DNA of 64,000 nt from an uncultured Peptococcaceae bacterium. GTDB taxonomy: Bacteria > Bacillota > Peptococcia > Peptococcales > Peptococcaceae. The translations under genes were made by a program, and so were the position numbers. Positions 27,757 to 36,643 of this stretch are shown here, one piece after another. Under the pieces are notes generated by a model, which saw nothing but the letters and a program-made list of their open reading frames with translations, ran no database searches and had not been told where the DNA came from. The first letter of the stretch is position 1, and the number at the start of each line of letters is the position of its first letter. The stretch covers positions 62,001-126,000 of the forward strand of contig CAMYDW010000003.1 of NCBI GenBank assembly GCA_947254645.1, read 5' to 3'.

Positions 27757-28866
27757 ATGAAAGTTATTGTAACTGGTGGAGGAACGGGAGGACATATTTA
27801 TCCAGCATTAGCCATTGCTGAGAGTGTGCTCAAGGAAATTCCTAACAGTGAAGTGCTTTATATTGGCTGCGAAGATGGTCTGGAAAATCAAATTGTCCCA
27901 GGAACTAATATTGCATTTAAGACGATTTCAGCAAAAGGCTTGCCTAGAAAACTATCTCCAGCTCTTTTTAAGGCCGCATTTATTAGCTCCAAAGGCGTTC
28001 TTGAGGCTAACCAATATATTAAAGAATTTCAACCAGATTTGGTCATTGGTACTGGTGGATTTGTTTGTGGCCCTACCGTTTTAATGGCAGCAAAAAATCA
28101 TATTCCGACGATGATTCATGAACAAAATGCTTATCCTGGGATTACAAATAAAATTTTAGCTCCGATGGTAAGTAAGGTGTTGGTATGTTATCCAGAGGCT
28201 AAAGGATACTTTAAGCGTGCCAAAGAAATTGTGCAAACAGGTCTACCAGTGCGTAGTGGTATTGCAGTGATTTCTCGTGAGGAAGGTTGTGAAAAATTTG
28301 ATTTAGATCCTTCCCTTAAAACCATTTTAATCACAGGAGGCAGCCGTGGTGCGCGTACGATTAATCGCGTTTGTGCCCTTGCACTTCCCGGCATTTTGAG
28401 CAATCCTAATGTTCAAGTGATTTTTATAGCCGGTAAAACAGGCTATGTAGAAACAAGCCTCCTGTTAAAGGACGCTGCTTTGCCAGAAGAATTTGAAAGT
28501 CGTTTGCACTTATTGGACTATACCCACCATATGCCACATGCCTTAGCTGCGGCAGATGTGGTTATTGGTCGTGCAGGCGCTACTTTTTTGGCCGAAATTG
28601 CGGTTCGTGGGGTACCTGGTATTTTAGTCCCTTATCCGTATGCAAGTGAAAATCATCAAGAGCACAATGCACGTGCAGTTATCGACGCTGGTGGTGCAGA
28701 AATGATTTTAGATGATGATTTTACAGTACCAAAATTAATGGCCATTTTAGATAAATTTTTAAATGACCAAGCGTATTACATGGACAAAAAAACGCATATG
28801 CAGGCGTTGGCACGCCCAGAAGCGTTAACTGATATTATGACACTAGTGAAAGAGTTCAATAAATAA
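27757..28866 (+). CDS. murG: UDP-N-acetylglucosamine--N-acetylmuramyl lipid glycosyltransferase
   Basis: A 369-residue membrane-associated GT-B enzyme converting lipid I to lipid II. The N-terminal GGGTGGHIYPALA loop and the C-terminal ITGGSRGA and GRAGATFLAEI motifs are present. I chose the ATG at 27757 after GTAGGTGTAC; the upstream in-frame codon lacks a site. The 66-base gap before it holds a lone TATAAT, so an internal promoter is possible. Confidence 0.96.
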   Translation: MKVIVTGGGTGGHIYPALAIAESVLKEIPNSEVLYIGCEDGLENQIVPGTNIAFKTISAKGLPRKLSPALFKAAFISSKGVLEANQYIKEFQPDLVIGTGGFVCGPTVLMAAKNHIPTMIHEQNAYPGITNKILAPMVSKVLVCYPEAKGYFKRAKEIVQTGLPVRSGIAVISREEGCEKFDLDPSLKTILITGGSRGARTINRVCALALPGILSNPNVQVIFIAGKTGYVETSLLLKDAALPEEFESRLHLLDYTHHMPHALAAADVVIGRAGATFLAEIAVRGVPGILVPYPYASENHQEHNARAVIDAGGAEMILDDDFTVPKLMAILDKFLNDQAYYMDKKTHMQALARPEALTDIMTLVKEFNK

Positions 28867-28882
28867 AATGGGGTGATGAAAA

Positions 28883-30256
28883 GTGGACAATAGCCTGCAA
28901 TTTAAACACGTTCACTTTATTGGAATTGGCGGGATTGGCATGAGTGCCATTGCTGAAATATTGGTTGAACGAGGCTATAGCGTGAGTGGCTCTGATCTCA
29001 ATGAATCTGATCAAATTCAACATTTGCGCACCAATGGTGTGACAATCTCTATTCCGCAAAAAGCAGAAAATATTACTGATGATATTGATATTGTGGTTCG
29101 ATCGACCGCCATTAGTACCACTAATGTGGAGTGCAAAGCAGCGCTGGAAAAAGGCATTCCAGTTGTGCACCGTTCAGAAATGTTGGGTTATATCATGCAA
29201 GACCAAAAAGCTGTTTGTGTAGCAGGGTCTCATGGTAAAACAACGACCTCCTCAATGATTGCCCTCTGTTTTGAAAAAAACAATTTGGATCCAACCATTG
29301 TTGTTGGTGGTGTGATTAGTGAAATCGGCAGTAATGCAAAAAATGGTCAAGGTGAATGGTTGGTGGCTGAAGCAGATGAAAGCGATGGCAGCTTTATTAA
29401 CCTTTTGCCATGGTATACCGTTATTACCAACATAGAAGAAGATCACCTTGATCATTACAAGGACATCGACGAAATTCGTGGCATTTTCAAAACCTTCTTA
29501 AAGAAGACCAATGTTGCTGGGCGTTGCTTGTTATGTGCTGATTGTGATGAATCCTTTGCCATCTCGAATCAATCACCTGTACCGATGAAGACCTATGGCT
29601 TTAGCGAAAGAGCGCAATATCGCATTCTCAACCATCAACAAGTTGGGATGAAAAATGAGGCCGATATCTATAATGGCGATACTTTTATTGGCCATTTAGA
29701 GCTACAGGTACCAGGGAAACATAACATCACAAATGCAACTGCCGCAGTGGTGGTTGGTCTCGACGTAGGACTTTCTTTTGATGAGATTGCCAAAACCTTG
29801 AAGGAATTCAAAGGAACACGCCGTCGCTTCCAACATCAAGGCACCATTCGTGATATTAGTGTGTACGATGATTATGCGCATCATCCGACAGAAATTGCTG
29901 CCACCTTGGAGGCCGCACGTGCAGCGCATGATGGTCGCATTGTTGCTATTTTCCAGCCACATCGGTATTCTAGAACTAAGTTTTTAGCAACTGAATTCGG
30001 AAAATCCTTGTCTAAAGCCGATGAAGTCGTATTGCTTGATGTATTTCCAGCAGGTGAACTCCCGATTGAAGGGGTAACCAGTCACTTAATCGCTGATCAG
30101 ATTGAAAATAATATTGATGTCCATGTCGTGGATGAAGAATACCTTACCTCAGGTTTTATTCCTACCTTACGACAAGGAGATTTGGTTCTTGTGTTAGGCG
30201 CAGGCTCCATTTGGAAACAAGCGCCATTGATTGTGAAAGCTTTAGAAAAAATGTAA
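28883..30256 (+). CDS. murC: UDP-N-acetylmuramate--L-alanine ligase
   Basis: A 457-residue Mur ligase that adds L-alanine to UDP-MurNAc. The motifs are the N-terminal HFIGIGGIGMS, the P-loop GSHGKTTTSS, EADESDGSF and DDYAHHPTEI with FQPHRYSRT, all diagnostic of MurC. It starts at GTG with GGGGTGATGAAAA upstream. murB, which often follows, is absent, and ftsQ comes next. Confidence 0.97.
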   Translation: MDNSLQFKHVHFIGIGGIGMSAIAEILVERGYSVSGSDLNESDQIQHLRTNGVTISIPQKAENITDDIDIVVRSTAISTTNVECKAALEKGIPVVHRSEMLGYIMQDQKAVCVAGSHGKTTTSSMIALCFEKNNLDPTIVVGGVISEIGSNAKNGQGEWLVAEADESDGSFINLLPWYTVITNIEEDHLDHYKDIDEIRGIFKTFLKKTNVAGRCLLCADCDESFAISNQSPVPMKTYGFSERAQYRILNHQQVGMKNEADIYNGDTFIGHLELQVPGKHNITNATAAVVVGLDVGLSFDEIAKTLKEFKGTRRRFQHQGTIRDISVYDDYAHHPTEIAATLEAARAAHDGRIVAIFQPHRYSRTKFLATEFGKSLSKADEVVLLDVFPAGELPIEGVTSHLIADQIENNIDVHVVDEEYLTSGFIPTLRQGDLVLVLGAGSIWKQAPLIVKALEKM

Positions 30257-30306
30257 CCGATGACGGTAATATCGATGACATACGCCAAAAGAGAAGGTGA
30301 TGCCAC

Positions 30307-31602
30307 TTGAAATTATTCAGAGATAAGAATAGAGGGCCTAAAACAAGACGTGAGGATGTGATTATTCCAGAAGAATATCTGGAATATGAAAGACAAGCGA
30401 AAGCACATCGTCAAGTAGAGGCAACGCCTTTGCAAACAGAGGCAGTTGTGTCTCAGGAAGCAGAAGAAGCGCTGATAGATGCATCTAATACAGAAAATAT
30501 CTCTGATGAATTGACAGATGAGACAGCAGTATTAGATGACCCAATAGTAGATGCTGAAGGCCTGCCACCAATAGAAAAAGACAGTAAAAAAAGCAGACTC
30601 TCTGATAAGCTTATTCATATAAAAAAGAAAAAAGAAAAACCTATCGAAAGAAAACCAAAACGCGTAAAAAAATTCGATATGCGCCTGGTTGGATTAATGT
30701 CTGGGATTACGCTCGCCGTTACCTTGCTTGTGTGCTTATTGGGACCTCTGATGGCCATTGATCGTGTTGAGATAAATGGCACTAAAAACCTAAAAAAAGA
30801 GCAGGTCATACAACTGGCAGAATATCCACAAACCCGTAATTTGTTTTTGTATCGCAAGTCAAAGGCTGAAAAAGAGCTTCAACTACAGCCTTATGTGAAA
30901 GAGGTCAAAATCCGTCGGCATTTTCCACATTGGATTAGCATAGACATTGTCGAACGTACACCAGCAGGAATTTTGCTTGATAATGGACATTATATTCAGT
31001 TTAGCAAGGACGGTATTTTGCTAGATAATACAAAGGCATTATTGAATCCTGCGTTGCCAATTATTACTGGTTTTTCTATGAAAGATATACCAGCACCAGG
31101 AGAGCATTTTAGAGACAATGATCGTTTTAAAGATGCTTTAGAAATTGTCAATGCATGCAGTGATGATTTACTGCCAATGATTCAAGAAATTAACATTAAA
31201 GACCGTCAAAATATTCTTGCTTATACCAATCAAGGCATTGAAATTCGTTTGGGTAGTATTGAGCATATAAAAAAACGTATGCATGTTTTGGAAGACATTA
31301 TGAATCAAGTGATTCTTAGTGATACCGTTGAAAAACCAATTGAAGCCTTGGACATTCGTTATGAAAAGTCTCCTGTTATCGTTTTAAAAGGGTATCATGA
31401 TGCTGCCGAAGAAAATAAGCAAAAATATCTGAATGAAGAACGTGCAAAGATGGATGCCGAGAAGGAAAACGCTGAGAAGGACGATAAAACAAAAGCCTCT
31501 TCTCAAAAAGAAGATAAAGCAACTGAAAAAGACAATAAAACAAACAATGATGTCAATGGCAGTGCAGAGCAAACCAGTGCCAAAACACCATCGACAACAT
31601 AA
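30307..31602 (+). CDS. ftsQ: Cell division protein FtsQ/DivIB
   Basis: A 431-residue bitopic protein: a 125-residue acidic then basic cytoplasmic region, one membrane helix at about 126-149, a POTRA domain beginning IDRVEINGTKNLKKEQV, and the FtsQ beta domain. A lysine/glutamate-rich low-complexity tail of about 60 residues closes it. The usual length is about 250-280, so both ends are extended. It starts at TTG, with AAGGTGATGCCAC upstream. It stabilises FtsL in the divisome. Confidence 0.88.
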   Translation: MKLFRDKNRGPKTRREDVIIPEEYLEYERQAKAHRQVEATPLQTEAVVSQEAEEALIDASNTENISDELTDETAVLDDPIVDAEGLPPIEKDSKKSRLSDKLIHIKKKKEKPIERKPKRVKKFDMRLVGLMSGITLAVTLLVCLLGPLMAIDRVEINGTKNLKKEQVIQLAEYPQTRNLFLYRKSKAEKELQLQPYVKEVKIRRHFPHWISIDIVERTPAGILLDNGHYIQFSKDGILLDNTKALLNPALPIITGFSMKDIPAPGEHFRDNDRFKDALEIVNACSDDLLPMIQEINIKDRQNILAYTNQGIEIRLGSIEHIKKRMHVLEDIMNQVILSDTVEKPIEALDIRYEKSPVIVLKGYHDAAEENKQKYLNEERAKMDAEKENAEKDDKTKASSQKEDKATEKDNKTNNDVNGSAEQTSAKTPSTT

Positions 31603-31721
31603 TGATCTATATAAATCTGTACTGAAAAAAATCAAAAAATTTGATAAAAAGATTTGCATGTGTTAGAGATATAGTATATTATTAATAATAATGCAACAAT
31701 TTTATTGTGGAGGTAAAGTGG

Positions 31722-32801
31722 ATGTTCCAACTTGATAATACAAACCAAAACAACATCGCTGTCATTAAAGTTATTGGCGTTGGCGGTGGCGGCGGAAACG
31801 CTGTTGAACGCATGATTGCAACAAATGTTGATAGCGTTGAATTTATCGTAGCAAATACAGATGCTCAAGTATTGGCTCAATCAAACGCAGACAAAAAAAT
31901 CCAAATCGGTACCAAATTGACTCGTGGTTTAGGTGCAGGTGGTAACCCTGAAATCGGGCAAAAAGCGGCTGAAGAAAGCCGTGAAGAAATTGCTGCTGCT
32001 CTTGAAGGCGCAGATTTAATTTTTGTTACTGCTGGTATGGGTGGTGGCACAGGTACTGGTGCTGCTTCTGTTGTAGCTGAAATTGCGAAGAGTCTTGGAG
32101 CATTGACCATTGGCGTTGTGACAAAACCTTTCTCTTTTGAAGGACGCAAACGTAAAGCAAATGCCCAAGAGGGTATTGAACAATTGATTGATAAAGTGGA
32201 TTCATTGGTGACGATTCCAAATGACCGTTTGCTTGAAATTGCAAGCAAAGAAACCACCATGAAAGAAGCATTTGAATATGCAGACGATGTTCTTCGTCAA
32301 GGGGTTCAAGGGATTGCAGACACCATTACCAAGAATGCAATGATCAATCTTGACTTTGCCGATGTACGTTCTACCATGCAAAATACTGGTACTGCACTCA
32401 TGGGTGTTGGTATTGGTAAGGGTGAAGATCGTGCTGTTGCAGCTGCTAAAGCGGCTATCTCATCACCATTGTTGGAAACCTCCATTGAAGGTGCCACTGC
32501 TTTATTGATCAATATTTCAGGGCAAAATCCAACCCTTATGGAAACTCAAGAAGCGGTTGATTTTATTAACGACGCTACTGGTGGTGAACCAGATGTTATC
32601 TTTGGTGCCATTGATGATCCTGGTGCAAAAGATGATTTGAAAGTAACAGTTATTGCAACTGGTTTTGGTAAGAGAGTAGAAAGTGGTGCTTATAGACCAA
32701 GCCCAGCTGCTACTGCATCAACAGCAACCAGTGCACCAAAACGCAGAAATGCTGGCTATGATGAAGTGACTATTCCAGCTTTTTTACGTAATAAAAGATA
32801 A
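31722..32801 (+). CDS. ftsZ: Cell division GTPase FtsZ
   Basis: A 359-residue tubulin homologue that forms the Z ring. The T-loop GGGTGTG is at residues 107-113, followed by the N-terminal GGGGGNAV glycine loop's expected partner segments and NLDFADVRSTM. The short variable linker is followed by the conserved C-terminal peptide DEVTIPAFLRNKR that contacts partner proteins. The start at 31722 follows TGGAGGTAAAGTGG. ftsA is not present before it. It is the last gene of the cluster. Confidence 0.98.
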   Translation: MFQLDNTNQNNIAVIKVIGVGGGGGNAVERMIATNVDSVEFIVANTDAQVLAQSNADKKIQIGTKLTRGLGAGGNPEIGQKAAEESREEIAAALEGADLIFVTAGMGGGTGTGAASVVAEIAKSLGALTIGVVTKPFSFEGRKRKANAQEGIEQLIDKVDSLVTIPNDRLLEIASKETTMKEAFEYADDVLRQGVQGIADTITKNAMINLDFADVRSTMQNTGTALMGVGIGKGEDRAVAAAKAAISSPLLETSIEGATALLINISGQNPTLMETQEAVDFINDATGGEPDVIFGAIDDPGAKDDLKVTVIATGFGKRVESGAYRPSPAATASTATSAPKRRNAGYDEVTIPAFLRNKR

Positions 32802-32803
32802 AT

Positions 32804-32840
32804 AAAAAAGAAACTCAGTTTATCACTGAGTTTCTTTTTT
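32804..32840. terminator. Bidirectional terminator at the end of the dcw cluster
   Basis: AAAGAAACTCAGT pairs with ACTGAGTTTCTTT around a 5-base loop, with A-run and T-run flanks. It serves ftsZ and the convergent Spx/ArsC-like gene. Confidence 0.92.
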
Positions 32841-33196
32841 TATTTATTGAAATGTGATTCATATGCGGCTTCTTTGAAGCCGATGAGCACCGTGCCATCA
32901 TCATCAATTAAGAGTGGGCGTTTAATTAACATCCCATCTGTGGCAAGAAGCGCAAAGCGCTCTTCATCAGACATCGAGGGTAGCTTATCCTTTAATCCTA
33001 AATTGCGATAGACAAGACCGCTGGTGTTAAAAAATTTTTTGCTTTCAATATGATTGGATGCAGCCCAATGCGCCATTTCTTCGGCTGTTGGTGGCTGTAA
33101 TTTAATATCTTGTTCTTCAAAATGGTGGCCTTGTGTTTCCAACCATTTCTTTGCTTTTTGGCAAGTGCTGCAACGTGGGTAGTAGATTAATTTCAT
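32840..33196 (-). CDS. ArsC/Spx/MgsR family protein
   Basis: A 118-residue thioredoxin-fold protein beginning YYPRCSTCQKAKKWL with a redox CxxC (C-S-T-C). It also has KKFFNTSG and the RPLL...IGF segment of the ArsC family. Family members are arsenate reductases or RNA polymerase-binding stress regulators of the Spx type; the CxxC fits Spx/MgsR or YffB as well as ArsC. No ars genes are nearby. It is a single gene with AGGAGGATTTTATAGT upstream. Confidence 0.85.
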   Translation of the reverse strand: MKLIYYPRCSTCQKAKKWLETQGHHFEEQDIKLQPPTAEEMAHWAASNHIESKKFFNTSGLVYRNLGLKDKLPSMSDEERFALLATDGMLIKRPLLIDDDGTVLIGFKEAAYESHFNK

Positions 33197-33298
33197 ACTA
33201 TAAAATCCTCCTGCTTCATTTAATAAATGTTCTATTCATCATATACCCAGAAAAGAATGAATGCTATATGAGACATCGAACACAGAATCGAAAATCTG

Positions 33299-33327
33299 TT
33301 GACAAAAATCGAACGTGTTTTTATAAT
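33299..33327 (+). promoter_or_regulatory. Consensus promoter of the small membrane protein gene
   Basis: TTGACA (33299-33304), a 17-base spacer and TATAAT (33322-33327) form a perfect promoter. CGAAC at 33310-33314 lies inside the spacer, and a full LexA-like site starts six bases after the -10 box. Confidence 0.88.
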
Positions 33328-33332
33328 AAGAA

Positions 33333-33346
33333 CGAACAAAAGTTCT
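33333..33346 (+). promoter_or_regulatory. Predicted LexA (SOS) box
   Basis: CGAACAAAAGTTCT matches the Gram-positive LexA site pattern CGAAC-N4-GTTCG except for the last base. It sits at the expected transcription start of a perfect promoter. Two further CGAAC half sites occur at 33277 and 33310, and a GTTCTTA repeat at 33342 and 33357. The match is by eye; LexA itself is not in the window. Confidence 0.6.
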
Positions 33347-33388
33347 TAAAACAAACGTTCTTATAGATTATTCGATTTGGAGGTTTTT

Positions 33389-33604
33389 ATGATGAGAGAT
33401 GTCTTTTATTTTTTAATACTTCTTAGCGCTGCTTTTATATGTTTTATTGGTTTAGGAATGATGGAAGGGGCCACAGAAAACTGGTGGCAAGCTGTATTTG
33501 TGACCTTTACAAGCATGTTGGTTCTATTTTTCTCGATGATGAAGCTTGGCATGATTAATTTTTATCAACCACCAACCTATCGTAGACGGCGTTTGCATCG
33601 ATAA
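33389..33604 (+). CDS. Small two-helix membrane protein, probably SOS-controlled
   Basis: A 71-residue protein with two hydrophobic helices (about residues 4-24 and 33-53) and a basic tail ending in RRRRLHR. The ATG at 33389 follows TTTGGAGGTTTTT. I do not recognise a family. The strong promoter is overlaid by a LexA-like box, and the gene lies immediately beyond the division cluster. Small SOS-induced membrane proteins are often division inhibitors (YneA, SidA, DidA), so that is a possible role, as inference only. Confidence 0.7.
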   Translation: MMRDVFYFLILLSAAFICFIGLGMMEGATENWWQAVFVTFTSMLVLFFSMMKLGMINFYQPPTYRRRRLHR

Positions 33605-33638
33605 AAAAAGGTGCTCCTTTTAAAGGAGTGCTTTTTTT
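33603..33638 (+). terminator. Terminator after the small membrane protein
   Basis: GTGCTCCTTT pairs with AAAGGAGTGC (one G-T pair) around a short loop, and seven T follow. Confidence 0.85.
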
Positions 33639-33658
33639 ATTCTAAAAGTGTATAAACA

Positions 33659-33687
33659 TTGAGTCGGTTTTATAAAAATGGTATGAT
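33659..33687 (+). promoter_or_regulatory. Promoter of cls
   Basis: TTGAGT (33659-33664), a 17-base spacer and TATGAT (33682-33687), 35 bases before the cls start. Confidence 0.65.
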
Positions 33688-33722
33688 ATTCATATCTTCT
33701 CAATCTGTTAGGAGGCGCCAAT

Positions 33723-35282
33723 GTGGAAGAAAAGAGCGTAAGGCAACAATTTTTGCAAGTTGCTTCTAATTCAATTTTTATATCATCGATTCTTTTGCTA
33801 TTGCAGGTTGTTTTTTGGGCATTGTTTTATTATTTTATCACACAGAAATTACATGGGATGTCTTTTGGGGTTGTTCGTTTTGCACTCCTTGTTTTGGCCG
33901 CATCATTTATTATTTATGTGGTCATGCGATGTACCAACCCATCTTATCAGATTGCTTGGTTGATTCTGTTGAGTGTGGCCCCAGTGATGGCTTTTATTAT
34001 GTACTTGGTTGTTCGGCTTATTCCAGGAACCGCACATTTGGCGGCAAAGGTACTGGAAAAGGAACAACTGACTTCGCTGCATTTGGTGAATGACGAAATA
34101 GAACAACATGATGCACTCTTATACAATAGTAAATATAAAGGGCTGTTTCAGTACCTCTCTTCTCATTGTCATTTTCCCACGTATTATACAAGAGATGTGA
34201 CATATTATGCCCAAGGGGAAGAAGTGCTAGAGGCAATGCTTGAGGACATCGCTCAAGCAGAATCTTTTATTTTTATGGAATATTTCATCTTAGATAGAGG
34301 GGCTTTGTGGGATCGTCTATTTCCTCTTCTGCAAAAAAAAGTCACAGAAGGGGTGGAAGTGCGTCTGATGTATGATGGCTTATGCGATGTGAAATTACCG
34401 AAAAATTTTCACGAATATGTCAATGAAACAGGTATTCAATGTCGTGTTTTTTCTCCTCTCAGACCGATATTATCTTCCTATCAAAACAATAGAGATCACC
34501 GTAAGATGACGATTATTGATGGTAAAATCGCTTATACTGGCGGTGTCAATTTGGCGGATGAATATGCCAATATCAAGCAACGATTTGGTCATTGGAAAGA
34601 TTGTGGGATTCGGTTTACTGGCAATGCTGTGCAGTCAATGACCGCAATGTTTCTACAGATGTGGGGACTAGGACAACTTCACACAGATGCATATTGTCAC
34701 TATATGGCAATTGATGAAGGAGAAAAATCAGCTTATCGTTATATCGCGCCTTATTCAGATGCGCCAGAAAATAATCACGATACTGCTGAAAATGTTTATT
34801 GTCAAATACTGGATTTAGCTGAAAGCTATGTTCATATCATGTCGCCTTATCTTATTCTTGATGAACGTACAAAAAAATCACTATGCTTTGCTGCACAGCG
34901 TGGTGTCGATGTAAAATTGCTCCTGCCACACATTCCAGATAAAAAAATTGTATTTTATGTGGCACGTAGTAACTATATTGAGTTGATGCGAGCAGGTGTT
35001 AAAATTTATGAATATACACCAGGATTTATGCACGCTAAGGTATTTGTCAGTGATGACATTATTTCAACAGTTGGCTCTGTCAACTTAGATTTCAGAAGTC
35101 TATTTTTACATTTTGAAAATGGGGTCTTGCTTTATGATGTTGAAACGGCAACAACTATAGAAGAGGATTTTCAAGAAACCCTCAAAATGAGCGAGTGCAT
35201 GACCATTGCAAAATATCAAAAATTACCATTGTGGCAACGGACATTTGGTCATTTGGCCAAGATATTTGGCCCGCTGATGTAG
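33723..35282 (+). CDS. cls: Cardiolipin synthase
   Basis: A 519-residue membrane enzyme of the phospholipase D family that condenses two phosphatidylglycerols. Two or three N-terminal membrane helices are followed by two HKD motifs, HRKMTIIDGKIAYTGGVN and HAKVFVSDDIISTVGSVN. The start is GTG, because the ATG two bases earlier is out of frame and AGGAGGCGCCAAT is placed for the GTG. A small membrane gene follows after 9 bases. Confidence 0.95.
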   Translation: MEEKSVRQQFLQVASNSIFISSILLLLQVVFWALFYYFITQKLHGMSFGVVRFALLVLAASFIIYVVMRCTNPSYQIAWLILLSVAPVMAFIMYLVVRLIPGTAHLAAKVLEKEQLTSLHLVNDEIEQHDALLYNSKYKGLFQYLSSHCHFPTYYTRDVTYYAQGEEVLEAMLEDIAQAESFIFMEYFILDRGALWDRLFPLLQKKVTEGVEVRLMYDGLCDVKLPKNFHEYVNETGIQCRVFSPLRPILSSYQNNRDHRKMTIIDGKIAYTGGVNLADEYANIKQRFGHWKDCGIRFTGNAVQSMTAMFLQMWGLGQLHTDAYCHYMAIDEGEKSAYRYIAPYSDAPENNHDTAENVYCQILDLAESYVHIMSPYLILDERTKKSLCFAAQRGVDVKLLLPHIPDKKIVFYVARSNYIELMRAGVKIYEYTPGFMHAKVFVSDDIISTVGSVNLDFRSLFLHFENGVLLYDVETATTIEEDFQETLKMSECMTIAKYQKLPLWQRTFGHLAKIFGPLM

Positions 35283-35291
35283 GAGTATGGG

Positions 35292-35525
35292 ATGATTTCT
35301 AAAAAATTAAGTAGAGTAATTGCGATTGCGCTGGGTATTATGGTGGGCCTACCGATATGGGGGCTATCTCATTTTGTACTGTGGGGAATACTAGGTGGTA
35401 TCACTACCTTTTTGATGATCGATATCATTTTAGTGAAGCAGTTCCCAGTTAAAATCAAAGGGCTTTTATTGGCACTTTACATTTTAACGATGGTTTCTGT
35501 TTGCATCTTGCTTTTGACCACTTGA
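35292..35525 (+). CDS. Small hydrophobic membrane protein downstream of cls
   Basis: A 77-residue protein with about three hydrophobic helices and little polar sequence. TAGGAGTATGGG precedes the ATG. It is probably co-transcribed with cls, so a link to membrane lipid is possible, but I recognise no family. A short hairpin (GCCCG/CGGGC) lies about 15 bases after the stop, then a strong terminator. Confidence 0.65.
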   Translation: MISKKLSRVIAIALGIMVGLPIWGLSHFVLWGILGGITTFLMIDIILVKQFPVKIKGLLLALYILTMVSVCILLLTT

Positions 35526-35600
35526 TGAAATATTTTACTTGCCCGATAGCACGGGCTTATCATTGGTAAAATTGTAAAAAGGTTGTTGTGTATTATCATG

Positions 35601-35639
35601 AAAAAAGCACCTGATGAGTAAATCATCAGGTGCTTTTTT
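35601..35639. terminator. Bidirectional terminator between the cls operon and tpx
   Basis: A perfect 17-base inverted repeat (arms AAAAAAGCACCTGATGA and complement) around a GTAAA loop, with A-run and T-run ends. Confidence 0.92.
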
Positions 35640-35650
35640 ATAGATGTAAA

Positions 35651-36160
35651 TTAAAGGAGCGCTTTGGCAGCCTCAATCGCTTTGTCATAGTCAGGGTGGT
35701 TGGTGTTTTCACTTACATATTCGACATATTGAACGACATCATTTTGGTCAATGACAACAATGCCGCGGTTTAATAAACGGAATTCTTCAATTAAGAAACC
35801 ATAATTGAGTCCGAATTCAGTATCTTTGTGGTCACTGACAATCACAGCCTTGTCAATCCCGTTTACTCCACAGAAACGTGCTTGTGCAAATGGAAGGTCG
35901 CAGCTAATCGTAATGACAGCAACATCGCCAAGGTCAGCAGCTTCTTGATTGAAACGCTTGGTTTGCAATTCACATACCCCTGTGTCGATGGAAGGAACAA
36001 GGCTGATCAAACGTACTTTGCCTGCAGAATCTTCTAAGGTATATGGTTTCAAGTCGCCAGTTAAGCAAGTGAATGCGGGTGCTTTATCGCCAACTTTGAT
36101 TTCGTTGCCAACGAGGGTGATAGGATTTTCGAAAAATGTGGTTACGCTTCTTTTATTCAT
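35651..36160 (-). CDS. tpx: Thiol peroxidase (atypical 2-Cys peroxiredoxin)
   Basis: A 169-residue enzyme reducing peroxides with thioredoxin as donor. The peroxidatic cysteine lies in PSIDTGVCELQT, and the resolving cysteine in SCDLPFAQARFC. I chose the start MNKRSVTTFF because TTGGAGGCATTTCCT precedes it; the longer frame lacks a site and carries 12 extra residues. It complements rubrerythrin for oxidative stress. It is convergent with the cls operon. Confidence 0.96.
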   Translation of the reverse strand: MNKRSVTTFFENPITLVGNEIKVGDKAPAFTCLTGDLKPYTLEDSAGKVRLISLVPSIDTGVCELQTKRFNQEAADLGDVAVITISCDLPFAQARFCGVNGIDKAVIVSDHKDTEFGLNYGFLIEEFRLLNRGIVVIDQNDVVQYVEYVSENTNHPDYDKAIEAAKALL

Positions 36161-36313
36161 AGGAAATGCCTCCAATATCTTTTGTAGTAATTTCATTATT
36201 AAAATAACCGCTTATTGATGGTTTTAAACATTATTTTAAGATAAAGAATAAATTGTAATAATTTATTTACAGATGTCTAATAAGAGAAAAGGTTGCTTGA
36301 AAGGATGATAAAA

Positions 36314-36526
36314 ATGATAAAAGCAGTTTGGCGATTTATTTTAGCATTCTTGGTCCTCATGGTATTACTGATGTTTGGAGGAACACAGTCCTTTATAGGT
36401 ATATTGTTTTCAGGAGAGATGATTGTTCTGCATTCACTGATGCTCATCTTTCTTGTATTTTGGTTGATTGCTCTTTTGGAAAATATTTTAGAAGAATTAG
36501 GAATGCTTCGAGAGAAAAAAGATTGA
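36314..36526 (+). CDS. Small hydrophobic membrane protein
   Basis: A 70-residue protein with two hydrophobic helices and a charged tail ending in REKKD. AAAGGATGAT lies before the ATG at 36314; an ATG at 36305 in the same frame is possible. I recognise no family. It is divergent from tpx and closed by its own terminator. The helix content and Shine-Dalgarno site make it likely to be real. Confidence 0.6.
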   Translation: MIKAVWRFILAFLVLMVLLMFGGTQSFIGILFSGEMIVLHSLMLIFLVFWLIALLENILEELGMLREKKD

Positions 36527-36530
36527 TGCG

Positions 36531-36560
36531 AAAAGCTGTCCTCTACGGGACAGCTTTTAA
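36531..36560 (+). terminator. Terminator after the small membrane protein
   Basis: AAAAGCTGTCC pairs with GGACAGCTTTT around a short loop; the T-run is only the end of the stem. Confidence 0.7.
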
Positions 36561-36598
36561 TGTGTGGTATTTATGCTCGTTTTCTAATGAAATAATAC

Positions 36599-36627
36599 TT
36601 GACATTCCATCCATTATTTTGTATTAT
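36599..36627 (+). promoter_or_regulatory. Promoter of tRNA-Leu
   Basis: TTGACA (36599-36604), a 17-base spacer and TATTAT (36622-36627), placing the start about 8-10 bases before the tRNA. Confidence 0.85.
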
Positions 36628-36643
36628 GTTCAAGTACCGATGA

